Shown here: one piece after another, positions 43,755 through 53,410 of the stretch
How positions within the stretch are numbered: position 1 is the stretch's first letter
Layout of the letters: each line of letters starts with the position of its first letter
Origin: Candidatus Accumulibacter necessarius
Lineage (GTDB): Bacteria; Pseudomonadota; Gammaproteobacteria; Burkholderiales; Rhodocyclaceae
Assembly: GCA_017302435.1 (NCBI GenBank)
Contig: JAFLDL010000009.1
Location: 43,652 to 107,651, forward strand
Length of the DNA: 64,000 bases
Direction of reading: 5' to 3'
Made by a program: the position numbers and the translations under genes
The notes under the pieces: model-generated
Told to the model about the DNA's origin: nothing
Database searches by the model: none
What the model saw: only the letters and a program-made list of their open reading frames with translations

Positions 43755-45926
43755 TCAAACGACGGTGAAGGTTTCCAGCCCGGTGCGTATCAGTTCGGGA
43801 GCGACGCCCAGGGCCCAGGCCGCAGCCGTGGCCGCGAGGACATTTTCGACCTGGAAGCCGAGCTGCCCGCCGTCGGTCAGCGGAATGCCCTTCAGGCTGA
43901 CAATCGGCGTCTCGTACTCGCCGCTGGCCAGTACCACCCGGCCGTTGCGTACGAAGACTGCGCGTTTGCCCTGCGCCCGGTGTTCGACGATCGTCGGCAA
44001 CTCGGGATCGGCAGCAAAGAAGATCACTTCGCCGTCGCACAGGGCAGCCATCTCGACCAGCATCGGCTGACTCGCATTGAGTACGGCAGCACCCGCCGGG
44101 AGCACCAGATCGACCTGGGTGCGCAGGACGGTGAATACCTGCTCGGGCGTGTTGACATCGTAGCGACCAAAGTGCCGCGGCGCGTCGACATGGGTGATCA
44201 CGCCCACCTGGCAGCGGTCATAGGCCAGGCCTTCGCCGAGGATGGTATCGCTGCCGTTTTCGAGAACGGCGGCTTCGACGGAGCGATTCATCAGGATCCG
44301 GTTTGCCGATCCCCAGTTCGCGCAGTCGCCCTTGTCGATGCAACGCCGGTCAACGAACAGACCGGCGCTACAGGCCAGACCCGTATGCTTTCCGGATAGC
44401 GCAAGCAGGCGGGCGATCAGTCGGGCGACGGTGGTCTTGCCCAGGCTGCCGCTGACGCCGACCACCGGGATGCGGCCGTCGTCCCCGTTGGGGAACAATT
44501 CATCGACAATGGCGCGACCGACCGGGCGTGGCTGGCCGCTTTCTGGCTTGAGGTGCATCAGCAGGCCAGGACCGGCATTGACCTCGACAATCGCACCCCG
44601 TTGGCCATCGAGCGGCTGCGAAATGTCTTCACAGACCAGGTCGACGCCGGCGATGTCGAGTCCGACGATACGCGCGGCGAGCGAGGCGGTGGCCGCCGTC
44701 TCCGGGTGCACGAGGTCGGTGACATCATCGGTGTGGTTGCCGCTGCGCACGATCAGGACTTCGCGACCCGCCGGCGGGATCGAATCCGGCGCAAACCCCT
44801 GCCGCGAAACCTCGAGCCGGGCAACCGGGTTGTCGGTCAGGGTGATGATGTCGAGCGGGAATTCCTCGGCGGCACCGCGTCGCGGGTCGGAGTTGATCTG
44901 GCTGTCGATCAGTTCGTCGATCGTCGAACGGCCATCACCGATGACCCGGGCGGTCTCGCCGCGTGCGGCGGCGACCAGCTTGCCGCCAATGACGAGCAAG
45001 CGATGCTCCGAGCCACGCACGTAACGTTCTACAATGACGCCGCTGCCTTCGACGACCGCCGCGGCATAGGCCGACTCGACCTCTTCGCGCGCAATCAGAT
45101 TCGTGAACACGCCCCGGGCGTGGTTGCCGTCGGATGGCTTGACGACCACCGGTAGCCCGATCTCCTCGGCGGCCTCCCAGGCATCTTCCGCACTGTCGAC
45201 CAGGCGCCCCTCGGGCACCGGCACGCCACACGATTTCAACAGCATCTTGGTCAGATCCTTGTCGCGCGAGATGCCCTCGGCGATGGCGCTGGTGCGGTCG
45301 GTTTCGGCGGTCCAGATACGTCGGCTGCGAGCGCCGTAACCCAATTGCACGAGGTTGCCGGTGGCCAGCAGGCGAATGGCCGGAATGCGACGATCCTTGG
45401 CGGTCGCCGCTTCGACGATGCAACCGGTACTCGGCCCGAGCAGCTTCCGCTCGGCCATGTCGGCCAGGCGTTCGACCGTCGTGGCCACATCGAAAGGCCG
45501 GTCCTGAATGGCGGCCAGCAGCAGGTCGCGGCCGGCATGCAGGCAGGAACGGGTGACGTCCTCGTGCCAGGCACGGACAACCACCTTATAGACACCACGC
45601 GTCGACGTTTCCCGCGCCTTGCCGAACCCTCCATGCATGCCGGCCAGGTTCTGCAGTTCGAGCGTGACATGTTCGAGAATGTGGGCCGGCCAGGTTCCCT
45701 CCTGCACCCGCCGCAGGAACCCGCCAGGCTCGCCATAGCTGCAGCGGTGCTCGCTCAGCGATGGCAGCAGGGCCGTCAGGCGCTCGTAAAAACCCGGGAT
45801 GGTGTTGGAAGGAAAGTCTTCGAGCTCGCCGATATCCACGATTGCTTCAATGACCGGGCGGTAAGTCCAGATGTTCGGACCTCGCAGGTAGCGGATTTCA
45901 AGAAACTTGATATCTTTCGTTTTCAT
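43755..45926 (-). CDS. Cyanophycin synthetase-like protein, C-terminally short
   Basis: A 723-residue paralogue of CphA starting at ATG 45926 (MKTKDIKFLEIRYLRGPNIW), preferred to 46031 by alignment with its neighbour. ATP-grasp motifs are intact (VVVKPSDGNHARGVFTNL, RYVRGSEHRLLVIGG), and the Mur-ligase P-loop reads VVGVSGSLGKTTVARL. The protein ends soon after GFQVENVLAATAAAWAL. It lacks the final lobe with the YGHNPDA motif that the 860-residue CphA retains, about 130 residues. It resembles the second CphA form that many betaproteobacteria carry beside cphA. It may synthesise primer, form a heteromer or have lost the second condensation step; which is not known from sequence. Confidence 0.88.
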   Translation of the reverse strand: MKTKDIKFLEIRYLRGPNIWTYRPVIEAIVDIGELEDFPSNTIPGFYERLTALLPSLSEHRCSYGEPGGFLRRVQEGTWPAHILEHVTLELQNLAGMHGGFGKARETSTRGVYKVVVRAWHEDVTRSCLHAGRDLLLAAIQDRPFDVATTVERLADMAERKLLGPSTGCIVEAATAKDRRIPAIRLLATGNLVQLGYGARSRRIWTAETDRTSAIAEGISRDKDLTKMLLKSCGVPVPEGRLVDSAEDAWEAAEEIGLPVVVKPSDGNHARGVFTNLIAREEVESAYAAAVVEGSGVIVERYVRGSEHRLLVIGGKLVAAARGETARVIGDGRSTIDELIDSQINSDPRRGAAEEFPLDIITLTDNPVARLEVSRQGFAPDSIPPAGREVLIVRSGNHTDDVTDLVHPETAATASLAARIVGLDIAGVDLVCEDISQPLDGQRGAIVEVNAGPGLLMHLKPESGQPRPVGRAIVDELFPNGDDGRIPVVGVSGSLGKTTVARLIARLLALSGKHTGLACSAGLFVDRRCIDKGDCANWGSANRILMNRSVEAAVLENGSDTILGEGLAYDRCQVGVITHVDAPRHFGRYDVNTPEQVFTVLRTQVDLVLPAGAAVLNASQPMLVEMAALCDGEVIFFAADPELPTIVEHRAQGKRAVFVRNGRVVLASGEYETPIVSLKGIPLTDGGQLGFQVENVLAATAAAWALGVAPELIRTGLETFTVV

Positions 45927-46077
45927 GGCGTCAGTCCAGGCATGGGAAGGTTGGCGCAGAGCAGCGCGGGACAGGCGGCAGGCAAGCGGACAACAGGCCG
46001 GGCCCGGAGTATCGTCGGTATAACGCGGCATTCGTCAATCGGCTGACCGACCGATAAAACGATCGCCGAAAAACGGT

Positions 46078-46551
46078 TCACAGGAAGCGATCCAGAATTC
46101 GTCGGCTGTGCTGGTCCAGTGCGGAACGGTCGCGGATCAGGAAGTGGATGCCATGACTGTCGGCGATCAGCAGTGCCGGTGGCGTCAGGCGGCGAATGTC
46201 CTCTTCGCCCTTGAGGACGAAACTTGCCGGGCCGCGATTGGTTTCCACCTGCCAGGTGCTCGGCGTGGCGAAGCTTGCGACGCCGACGATGCGCGTGATC
46301 ACCGGCATGAACTCGCGCTGCGCCAGTTCGGCTTCGACCAGGGTGCGGAGCTCGTCCGGCAGGTCGCCAAGCTGGTCGATCCAGGCCAGCTCGTGGCCAT
46401 AAGGGTCGACCAGCGCGACGCCATCGTCGGCGGCGCTGATCGGAAAAGCGCGCACCGGCACCACTCCGACGTGGACCTCGCCGTCGCTGCCGATGAACTC
46501 CAGCCGGCCAAAGGCATTCCGGCGCAATTGATAGTCGGCTGCGTCGCTCAT
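46078..46551 (-). CDS. DUF1854 protein of the cyanophycin cluster
   Basis: A 157-residue protein starting at ATG 46551, which overlaps the ABC transporter stop (ATGA); the longer frame from 46659 runs through the transporter gene and is rejected. YQLRRNAFGRLEFIGSDGEV, PYGHELAWIDQLGDLPDELR, QREFMPVITRIVGVASFATP and ADSHGIHFLIRDRSALD are DUF1854 hallmarks. The family lies next to cphA and a matching ABC transporter in betaproteobacteria, which links it to cyanophycin metabolism by context only. Its role is unknown; it may regulate or cap the transporter. Confidence 0.87.
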   Translation of the reverse strand: MSDAADYQLRRNAFGRLEFIGSDGEVHVGVVPVRAFPISAADDGVALVDPYGHELAWIDQLGDLPDELRTLVEAELAQREFMPVITRIVGVASFATPSTWQVETNRGPASFVLKGEEDIRRLTPPALLIADSHGIHFLIRDRSALDQHSRRILDRFL

Positions 46552-48872
46552 TCGCGGTCTCCCTCGTCCTTGGGATCGATTTCCATTCGGCGCAGCTCGT
46601 CTTCGGTGTCGACGTTGCGGGCCTGCGCCTGATAGAGGCGGTAATAATGGCCCTCGCAAGCCATCAGCTCGTCGTGGCTGCCGACCTCGACGACGCTACC
46701 CCGGTCGAGAACCACCAGGCGATTGGCGTCACGGAGGGTGGACAGGCGGTGGGCAATGGCAATCGTCGTCCGTCCGCGCACCAGGTTGTCGAGCGCCTTC
46801 TGGATTTCCTTCTCGGTCGTCGTATCCACGGACGAAGTGGCCTCGTCGAGGATCAGGATGCGCGGGTCGATCAGCAGCGCGCGCGCGATCGAAATCCGCT
46901 GCCTTTCGCCGCCCGACAGCGCCTGGCCGCGTTCGCCGACCAGCGAGTCATAGCCATGGGGCAGGCGCAGGATGAACTCGTGCGCGTGCGCGGCGCGCGC
47001 CGCCGCGACGATTTCGGCGCGTGAGGCCTCGGGCTTGCCGTAGGCGATGTTCTCGGCAATCGTGCCGAAGAACAGGAAGGGCTCCTGCAGCACTAGGCCA
47101 ATGTGTTTGCGGTATTCAGCGACCGGCAGCGAACGGATGTCCACGCCATCGATCAGGATGGCGCCTTCGGTGACATCGTAAAATCGGCAGATCAGGTTGA
47201 CCATCGTGCTCTTGCCGGAACCGCTGTGCCCGACCAGACCGACCATCTCGCCGGGTTCGATGACCAGATTGATGTCGCGGGTGACGCTGCGCGTGCCGTA
47301 GCGGAAGCCGACGCTGCGCAACTCGATGCGGCCCGAAACCTTCGGCAGGTGCACCGGGTTGACCGGCTCGGGAACGCTTGAAACATGGTCGAGAATGTCG
47401 AAGATGCGCTTGGCGCCCGCTGCCGCCTTCTGCGTCACCGAGACGATGCGGCTCATCGAGTCGAGGCGCAGGTAGAAGCGGCTGATGTAGGCCAGGAAAG
47501 CGGTCAACACACCGACCGTGATCTGATCGCCGGCGATCTGCCAGATACCGAAAGCCCAGACGATCAGCAGGCCGATTTCGGTCAGCAGCGTGACGGTCGG
47601 CGAGAACAGCGACCAGACCTTGTTGACCCGGTCGTTCACTTCCAGGTTGTGCACATTGGCGGCGCGGAAACGCGCTGCCTCGCGGCTCTCCTGGGCAAAG
47701 GCCTTGACCACGCGGATGCCGGGAATCGTATCGGCAAGCACATTGGTCACTTCTGCCCAGATGCGGTCGACGCGCTCGAAGCCGGTACGCAGTTTCTCCC
47801 GCACGACGTGGATCAACCAGCCGATGATCGGCAGCGGCAACAAGGTCACCGCCGCCAGCCAGGGATCGATCGAGACCAGGATCGCCGTCGTCATGACGAT
47901 CATCAGCACATCGGTCGCGAAATCAAGCAGGTGCAGCGAAATGAAGATGTTGATCCGGTCGGTCTCGGAACCGATCCGCGCCATCAGGTCGCCGGTCCGC
48001 TTGCCGCCGAAGTACTCCTGCGAGAGCTTCAACAGATGCTCGTAGGTGGTGGTGCGCAGGTCGGCGCCAATTCGTTCCGAAACCAGCGCCAGAATATAGG
48101 TCCGTCCCCAGCCAAGCACCCAGGCGACCAGCGACGCGCCGAGCAGGCCGGAGAGATAGAGGGCCACCAGGGCGGGGTCGATCGGCTGGCCATTCTGGTA
48201 GGGGATCAGCACCTTGTCCATCATCGGCATGGTCAGGTACGGCGCGACCAGCGTTGCGGCAGTGGTCAGCAGGGAGAGCACGAAACCTAGGATCAGTTGC
48301 CCCTTGTAGGGCCTGGCGAAGCGACCCAGGCGCAGCAGCGTCCAGGTCGAAGGCGGTTCGTGGATCTCCTTGCTGCAGACCGGGCACTCCTCCTGTCCAG
48401 CGAGCAGGGGCGTTTCGCACTTCGGGCACAGCGCCAGAGTGGATGGCGGCGGCACTTTGCCGGTGACCCGGAAGGTGAGCTGCCGCATGAAATGGTCGAC
48501 CAGGCGCCCGGCCGCAATGTCGGCGCCCAGCGTATAACGCCAGCTTGCCAACAGGGAATCGGTGTCGCAGAGTTCCAGCGTCCCGACGCCGGAATGGTCG
48601 CGGCGGCTGAAGGTCAGTCCCGGCCGGTAGGCCCAGCTCTGCCAGCGGCCGTCGTCTGCCGACAGTGCCAGCAGGCGTTCGCTGCTGACCACCAGGATGC
48701 CGCTGGCGAAGCGCAGGGTGGCGTCGAGATCGATCTCGATCCAGGCAAGGATCGCTTCGTCGCCAGCCAGCTGGCTGGCCAGTTGCGCCGACCAGGCGGC
48801 CGGCGGGGTCGTCGGCGACAGCCCGGCAAGCGACGGGCTGTCAGCGATCGATGGGAGAACGGGTTGGGTCAT
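46548..48872 (-). CDS. ABC transporter (fused permease-ATPase) of the cyanophycin cluster
   Basis: A 774-residue protein starting at ATG 48872 ([13 protein letters not shown]). The N-terminal ~170 residues hold a PH-like part with a zinc ribbon ([11 protein letters not shown]...[10 protein letters not shown]). Six transmembrane segments follow, then an ATPase with Walker [13 protein letters not shown], signature LSGGERQR and Walker [11 protein letters not shown], so it is an exporter-type half transporter that would dimerise. The zinc-ribbon N terminus is seen in the cyanophycin-associated version of this family. It overlaps the DUF1854 gene by ATGA. The exported substrate is unknown; context suggests an amino acid or peptide linked to cyanophycin turnover. 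Confidence 0.91.
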   Translation of the reverse strand: MTQPVLPSIADSPSLAGLSPTTPPAAWSAQLASQLAGDEAILAWIEIDLDATLRFASGILVVSSERLLALSADDGRWQSWAYRPGLTFSRRDHSGVGTLELCDTDSLLASWRYTLGADIAAGRLVDHFMRQLTFRVTGKVPPPSTLALCPKCETPLLAGQEECPVCSKEIHEPPSTWTLLRLGRFARPYKGQLILGFVLSLLTTAATLVAPYLTMPMMDKVLIPYQNGQPIDPALVALYLSGLLGASLVAWVLGWGRTYILALVSERIGADLRTTTYEHLLKLSQEYFGGKRTGDLMARIGSETDRINIFISLHLLDFATDVLMIVMTTAILVSIDPWLAAVTLLPLPIIGWLIHVVREKLRTGFERVDRIWAEVTNVLADTIPGIRVVKAFAQESREAARFRAANVHNLEVNDRVNKVWSLFSPTVTLLTEIGLLIVWAFGIWQIAGDQITVGVLTAFLAYISRFYLRLDSMSRIVSVTQKAAAGAKRIFDILDHVSSVPEPVNPVHLPKVSGRIELRSVGFRYGTRSVTRDINLVIEPGEMVGLVGHSGSGKSTMVNLICRFYDVTEGAILIDGVDIRSLPVAEYRKHIGLVLQEPFLFFGTIAENIAYGKPEASRAEIVAAARAAHAHEFILRLPHGYDSLVGERGQALSGGERQRISIARALLIDPRILILDEATSSVDTTTEKEIQKALDNLVRGRTTIAIAHRLSTLRDANRLVVLDRGSVVEVGSHDELMACEGHYYRLYQAQARNVDTEDELRRMEIDPKDEGDRE

Positions 48873-48981
48873 GGCTTGGCCGCTTTTCGAACAAGGCTGC
48901 CGCAGGCAGCCGTAACCGGCGAGTATACCCGTCTTGACGCGGCTGCCGCTCGGCACACCAGCGGATCGGAGATCCTCGGCA

Positions 48982-49866
48982 TCAGACCTTGAGCCAATCG
49001 CTGGGCAGATGACGTTCCTGTTGCAGGCGGGCGATGGTCGGCAACAGGTTCAGACCGGTCTCCTGCCGGCACTGATTCGCGCGCTTGATCAGCTCGTCGA
49101 AGCGGAGGTTGACCGGATCGCCGGCGCTGGCGAAGGCAATCGTATTGCCGCTGTCGCACGACGGAAAGACCAGCGCACGGCCGTCGAAGGCCTGGCTGAT
49201 GCGCTCGGCGCTGGCCTCGAAGCCGCGTTCGCGACCGAGCAGGTTGACCGCCAACAAGCCACTCTGGCTCAGCCGCGCACGACAGGCCTGGTAAAAGGGC
49301 AGGGTATCGAGCACGCCGGCACGCGCGTGCCGGTCGAAGCCATCGATCAGGATGTAATCATGCAGGCTGTCGCCCTTGAGCATGTACTCGGCCCCGTCGG
49401 CAACCAGCACGCGCAGCCGCAGCGGGTCGTCCGGCAGTTTGAAGTGCAGCCGGGCGACGATCTCCACCTGCGGATCGATCTCGACGACGGTGATCCTGGT
49501 TGCCGGCAGTTGGTGGTAGATGAACTTGGCGATCGATCCCGCACCAAGACCGATCAGCAGGGCCTGGCGCGGCCATGGTGGGTCGCGCAGCAGCAATCCG
49601 GCCATCATTTCACGCGTATAGGGCAATTCCAGGGCATTGGGACGCTGCACGCGCATCGCACCCTGCACCCAGTCTGACGAAAAATGCAGGTAACGTACGC
49701 CCGCCCGCTCGCTGATCTCGATCGAGCTGCGCGCCATCAGGCGCTGCCGCAGCCGGTGGAGCCACAAGGGCAACCGCCAGCGGGAGACGATGTCCCCGTC
49801 AGGGCTGTAGAAGACGACTGCGTCTTTCCTGCCATCGGTGTCTTCGGTCAAGTTGCGGTTTTTCAA
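48982..49866 (-). CDS. Spermidine synthase-like methyltransferase-fold protein
   Basis: A 294-residue soluble protein with an aminopropyltransferase/Rossmann fold: QALLIGLGAGSIAKFIYHQLP (SAM-like binding glycine loop), ITVVEIDPQVEIVARLHF, VLVADGAEYML and ILIDGFDRHARAGVLDTLPF. It has a conserved Asp in LIDGFD. Spermidine synthases use decarboxylated SAM, but many bacterial paralogues do something else, and no companion SAM decarboxylase is nearby. It lies 109 bp upstream of the ABC transporter start and may be part of the cyanophycin cluster, since arginine and polyamine nitrogen pools are linked. Confidence 0.85.
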   Translation of the reverse strand: MKNRNLTEDTDGRKDAVVFYSPDGDIVSRWRLPLWLHRLRQRLMARSSIEISERAGVRYLHFSSDWVQGAMRVQRPNALELPYTREMMAGLLLRDPPWPRQALLIGLGAGSIAKFIYHQLPATRITVVEIDPQVEIVARLHFKLPDDPLRLRVLVADGAEYMLKGDSLHDYILIDGFDRHARAGVLDTLPFYQACRARLSQSGLLAVNLLGRERGFEASAERISQAFDGRALVFPSCDSGNTIAFASAGDPVNLRFDELIKRANQCRQETGLNLLPTIARLQQERHLPSDWLKV

Positions 49867-50016
49867 GGAGGCGAGTCAAGGTTTTCGCCTCGCATTCTAG
49901 CGCATGGCCGGATCGCCCCGGTGCCGGCTGCGTTTCCCCGCGCGCCTGTCCGCTGCTGACGGGAGAGACTACGGCCAGGCGGGAACGAGAGTTCTTCTCT
50001 CTCGGGCCCGCTGACC

Positions 50017-50437
50017 GCCGCTGACCGCCACCGAGCGCAAGGCGATGATCAGGGCCTCGCCGTTGCTGACCACCTACGGTGCTCCGGTCGACCGCGTATG
50101 GGCCTGCGAATTGCTACGCGGCAAGCCGGCCAGCACCCAGCCCGCCCCCGGCGCCGCCAACGACTGGGGCAACCACGGCGGCGGGCAGACGCAGCGGCGA
50201 CCCGCCCCGAAACTGCGCGAGAGCGCCCTAGCGCCGCATCAGGAGTCCGGCGGCGGCCTGTTCGGCGGCCCCGGCGAAATCCTCACCGGCAGCACCGGCC
50301 GGCGCGGGCCGCAGCGAAGGGGGGATCGAAGCGGTCGCCAGCAGCGCCGCACGTGGCAAGGCCAGCAGCGTCGGCGGTGGGATCGGCAACCAGATCCTGC
50401 GCGGGATGCTGGGGTCGATACTTGGGGACGGCGCTGA
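50017..50437 (+). pseudogene. C-terminal relic of a HerA-like helicase (DUF853)
   Basis: Two frames carry recognisable pieces. 50017-50142 reads LTATERKAMIRASPLLTTYG, then APVDRVWACELL. After a frame break, 50320-50420 reads EGGIEAVASSAARGKASSVG, then GGIGNQILRGMLGSILGDG. Both match the C-terminal end of the YjgR/DUF853 family, where an INTSPL...YDRDSAYELL helix and a glycine-rich tail ending in RG-LGSLLG are usual. The N-terminal ATPase is missing, so the gene is dead. It opens the decayed zone between the cyanophycin cluster and nifS. Confidence 0.72.
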
Positions 50438-50664
50438 AACAGGGCGGCCTCACGCCAAAAATCGAAGTCTGTCCTCCACTACTCGCGTCAATGTCAATCT
50501 CTCGCTACCATCACCACTACAGGCTTCACGGCTGGTGGGTTTCGATCTATCCGGACGCTACTGAATTGCGCGGCCCCTTTGTATCGGTTGCGGATCAAAT
50601 CGCTGTTGCCGGTCGCCGAGCAGCGAGACTATCATTGCGTCTGTCATGACTTCGGAAACTTGCC

Positions 50665-51012
50665 ATGCCCACCGTGCTTGAAGCTTGCGAACCCGCTGCC
50701 CCGCAACTCATACGGTTGGCGCTTGATCACTTGGCCTCAGCTCTGCCACGTGGCGCCCGGGTAATCGTTTTCGGCTCCCATGCCGCGGGAAACGCCCGTG
50801 CCGACAGCGATATCGACATTCTGATCATCGAACCCGAGGTCAAGGACCGCGCTGCGGAAATGATCCGCCTTTCTGCGCTGCTGGGCCGACAACTCATTCC
50901 GGCAGATGTCGTGGTGATGAGCAGCGAAATGTTCGGCCGGCAGTGCGAAATTCCCAATACGCTGGCCTGGCGGGTAGCGCGGCAAGGCATCGAGTATGCA
51001 CTCGTCCACTGA
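50665..51012 (+). CDS. MNT-type nucleotidyltransferase (antitoxin of a HEPN/MNT pair)
   Basis: A 115-residue minimal nucleotidyltransferase. The motif GSHAAGNARADSDIDILIIE is the GS(x)10DxD signature of the MNT family. In HEPN/MNT toxin-antitoxin systems, MntA AMPylates or otherwise blocks the HEPN RNase. It overlaps the HEPN gene by 17 bp. The length is usual and the catalytic motif is intact, so the antitoxin side remains functional even though its partner is broken. The 227-bp stretch upstream, after the helicase relic, shows no clear promoter. Confidence 0.88.
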   Translation: MPTVLEACEPAAPQLIRLALDHLASALPRGARVIVFGSHAAGNARADSDIDILIIEPEVKDRAAEMIRLSALLGRQLIPADVVVMSSEMFGRQCEIPNTLAWRVARQGIEYALVH

Positions 51013-51387
51013 CTACGCAGCCGCCTTATTAAGCAAAGCCCGCGACGACGGCTATGTCGTTCGTAGCCTGTCGGCCGATGCCGGCGCACCGAATTGGGTC
51101 ATCGGCTTTCATGCCCAACAGGCGGTCGAGAAATCGGTCAAGTCGGTATTGACCAGACATGAGATCGAATTTCCGAGAACGCACAACCTCTCGATGCTGA
51201 TCGAATTACTGCGGCGTCACGCAATCACCCTGCCACCAGACGCCGATGGCCTCGCTCGCCTGACGCCGTTTGGTGTGGCGCTGCGCTGCGCTATGACGAT
51301 ACCGCCGGCGAAGATGAACTGATAGTTCAGCGGGAGTGGCCAGTGGACGTGGTGTCACGCACGCTCGATTGGTCGGCGTCACCCTAA
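50996..51387 (+). pseudogene. HEPN toxin with frameshift from a 5-bp duplication
   Basis: The reading starts at ATG 50996, NWVIGFHAQQAVEKSVKSVL and RTHNLSMLIELLRRHAITLP being HEPN-type helices. After LARLTPFGVALR the frame shifts and stops at 51322 (108 residues). In the other frame, YDDTAGEDELIVQREWPVDV and then SRTLDWSASP, to the stop at 51387, would complete a normal HEPN C terminus. The cause is CTGCG duplicated at about 51287-51296 (GCGCTGCGCTGCGC). The truncated product probably lost its last helix and toxicity. The MNT partner is intact. Confidence 0.8.
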
Positions 51388-51497
51388 AAACCGTGTCCCC
51401 AAATAACACGCTCGACACCGGGCCGAATCTTGAAGTCGGCATCAACCATTCGTATGTTTGTACGAGCGAACGTCGCGGCTTGGTCTGAGGGAAACCG

Positions 51498-51542
51498 GGG
51501 GTAATGCAGATTGTCAATTTCTTTGACAATCTGCATTACCCC
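51498..51542. repeat. Perfect 20-bp inverted repeat with 5-nt loop
   Basis: Arms 51498-51517 and 51523-51542 are exact complements, loop TTTCT. The arms contain GTAATGCAGATTGTCAA. There is no T tract, so it does not look like an intrinsic terminator. It lies just upstream of the deleted ATPase gene (start 51558) and may be a regulator-binding dyad or an end of a small non-autonomous element. Confidence 0.85.
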
Positions 51543-51557
51543 ATCCGAGCTGACCGC

Positions 51558-52170
51558 ATGATTCCTCGTCTTGCGGCGCCGCGCCTCGTAGAACTGGCCA
51601 GCTACTATCCTATCGTCGCCATTACCGGGCCGCGTCAGTCCGGCAAGACCACGCTTGCTCGCGCGACATTTCCGGACCAACCTTACGCCAGCCTCGAAGA
51701 CCCCGACGTGCGCGCACTAGCCGCCACCGACCCGCGCGGTTTTCTCGCCCAGTATCCCGACGGCGCCGTTATCGATGAAGCTCAGCGCGTCCCCGACTTG
51801 TTCTCCTACCTGCAAACCCGCGTCGACGGGGACCGGCGCACCGGGCTGTTCGTGCTCACCGGCTCGCAGCAGTTCGGTCTGATGGAACGGATTACTCAAT
51901 CGCTCGCCGGGCGCGTTGGCCTGCTGCACCTGCTGCCCTGCGCTTTCGACGAGATCGCCGAAGCGCAGCCCGGCGGCGGCCTGGAGGATTGGCTCTGGCG
52001 CGGCTTCTATCCGCCGCTGCACGACCGCGCCATCCCGCCCCATGGCGGGTTTTCCATTGAATGCAAGTCCGGGTGCACCGTCGCGGGAGACTGGTTCGCC
52101 CCGCTGGAACGTTTTGCCGCCCTGGCTGGCGCGCCATCGGCCGCGCCATGGATCTCGCGTTCGCTTGACC
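51558..52170 (+). pseudogene. AAA+ ATPase (DUF4143 type) with an internal deletion
   Basis: Starts MIPRLAAPRLVELASYYPIV. The N-terminal third is normal: VAITGPRQSGKTTLARATFP (Walker A), GAVIDEAQRVPDLFSYLQ (Walker B) and LTGSQQFGLMERITQSLAGR. After WLWRGFYPPLHDRAIPP it jumps straight to IECKSGCTVAGDWFAPLERF, the end of the C-terminal DUF4143 nuclease-like domain. About 170 residues that normally lie between are missing. The frame then reads antisense into nifS, so the true end is near 52170. Function is surely lost. Confidence 0.8.
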
Positions 52171-52178
52171 CTATCCGG

Positions 52179-53387
52179 TCAGGCGTATTCCGGCTGGAAG
52201 GCCTGCTCCGGATTGGTCACCGGTCCGTCACCGCGCCAGTATGGCGAGAGCTTCCTGAGCTTGGCGATCACCGGCGGGACGGCGGCGATGACGCGGTCCA
52301 CTTCCTCCTCGGTGTTGTAGCGCGACAGCGAGAAGCGGATCGTGCCGTGGGCCGCGGTGTAGGGGATACCCATCGCACGCATGACATGCGACGGTTCCAG
52401 AGACCCCGAGGTGCAGGCCGAGCCGGAGGAGGCGGCAATCCCCTGCTGGTTCAGGAGCAGGAGAATCCCTTCGCCTTCGACGTACTCGAAGGCAATGCTC
52501 GACGTATTCGGCAGGCGATAGAGCGTGTCGCCGTTGACGAAGGCATTCGCGACCCTGGCGAGAATCCCACGCTCCAAGCGGTCCCGCAGGCGCTTGACGG
52601 TCGTGTTCTCCGCAACGATGCATTGCCGGGCGATCTCGCAGGCAACGCCGAGGCCGACGATCGACGCCGAGTTCTCGGTACCTGCGCGGCGGCCACGCTC
52701 CTGGTGGCCGCCGCGCAGGAGCGGGCGGAAGCGCGTATTGCGGCGCACATAGAGCACCCCGATGCCTTTCGGCGCGTGCAGCTTGTGACCGGACAGCGAG
52801 AGCATGTCAATCTTCGTGCTCTTCAGGTCAATGGCGACCTTGCCGACGGCCTGCACCGCGTCGGTGTGGAACAGGATGCCCTTCTCGTGCGCCATCTCGG
52901 CCATCTCCTCGACCGGAAAGAGGGTGCCGGTTTCATTGTTCGCCCACATCGCCGAAACGATCGCCACGCGGTCGTTGAGCAGCGACCGGTATTCGTCCAG
53001 GTCGACGCGCCCCTTGCGGTCGACGCGCAGGCGATGGACGACGTAGTCTTCCTTCTCGAGGTAGGCGCACAGGCTGAGGATCGCCGGATGCTCGACCACG
53101 GTGGTAATGACCGTTCGCCGATCCGGATTGGCCTTGAGTGCCGAGAGAATGGCCGTCGAGTCGGACTCGGTACCGCAGGAGTTGAAGACGATTTCGCTGT
53201 CGTGAGCGGCGCCAAGCAGCGACTGAACCTGCATCCGAGCCTGCTTGATTGCCTTGCCGACCTCGGAGCCGAAGCTGTGGATCGAGGAAGCATTGCCGAA
53301 CTGCTCGGTAAAATAGGGCAGCATGGCTGCCACGACAGCGGCATCGCAGGCCGTCGTGGCGTTATTGTCCATGTAGATCGGTTTCAT
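52179..53387 (-). CDS. nifS: Cysteine desulfurase NifS
   Basis: A 402-residue PLP enzyme that removes sulfur from cysteine and delivers it to NifU for nitrogenase Fe-S clusters. ATG 53387 (MKPIYMDNNATTACDAAVV) is the family start, with GGAG upstream; the longer frame to 53516 is rejected. PLP lysine is in SLSGHKLHAPKGIGVLY, and the catalytic Cys loop is AASSGSACTSGSLEPSH. The short Cys loop and HTDAVQAVGK motif are NifS-type. It follows nifU by 23 bp on the same strand as the last gene of the nif unit beginning with the iscA-like gene. Confidence 0.95.
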   Translation of the reverse strand: MKPIYMDNNATTACDAAVVAAMLPYFTEQFGNASSIHSFGSEVGKAIKQARMQVQSLLGAAHDSEIVFNSCGTESDSTAILSALKANPDRRTVITTVVEHPAILSLCAYLEKEDYVVHRLRVDRKGRVDLDEYRSLLNDRVAIVSAMWANNETGTLFPVEEMAEMAHEKGILFHTDAVQAVGKVAIDLKSTKIDMLSLSGHKLHAPKGIGVLYVRRNTRFRPLLRGGHQERGRRAGTENSASIVGLGVACEIARQCIVAENTTVKRLRDRLERGILARVANAFVNGDTLYRLPNTSSIAFEYVEGEGILLLLNQQGIAASSGSACTSGSLEPSHVMRAMGIPYTAAHGTIRFSLSRYNTEEEVDRVIAAVPPVIAKLRKLSPYWRGDGPVTNPEQAFQPEYA

Positions 53388-53410
53388 GGCTTCTCCAGGG
53401 GGAATGACGG

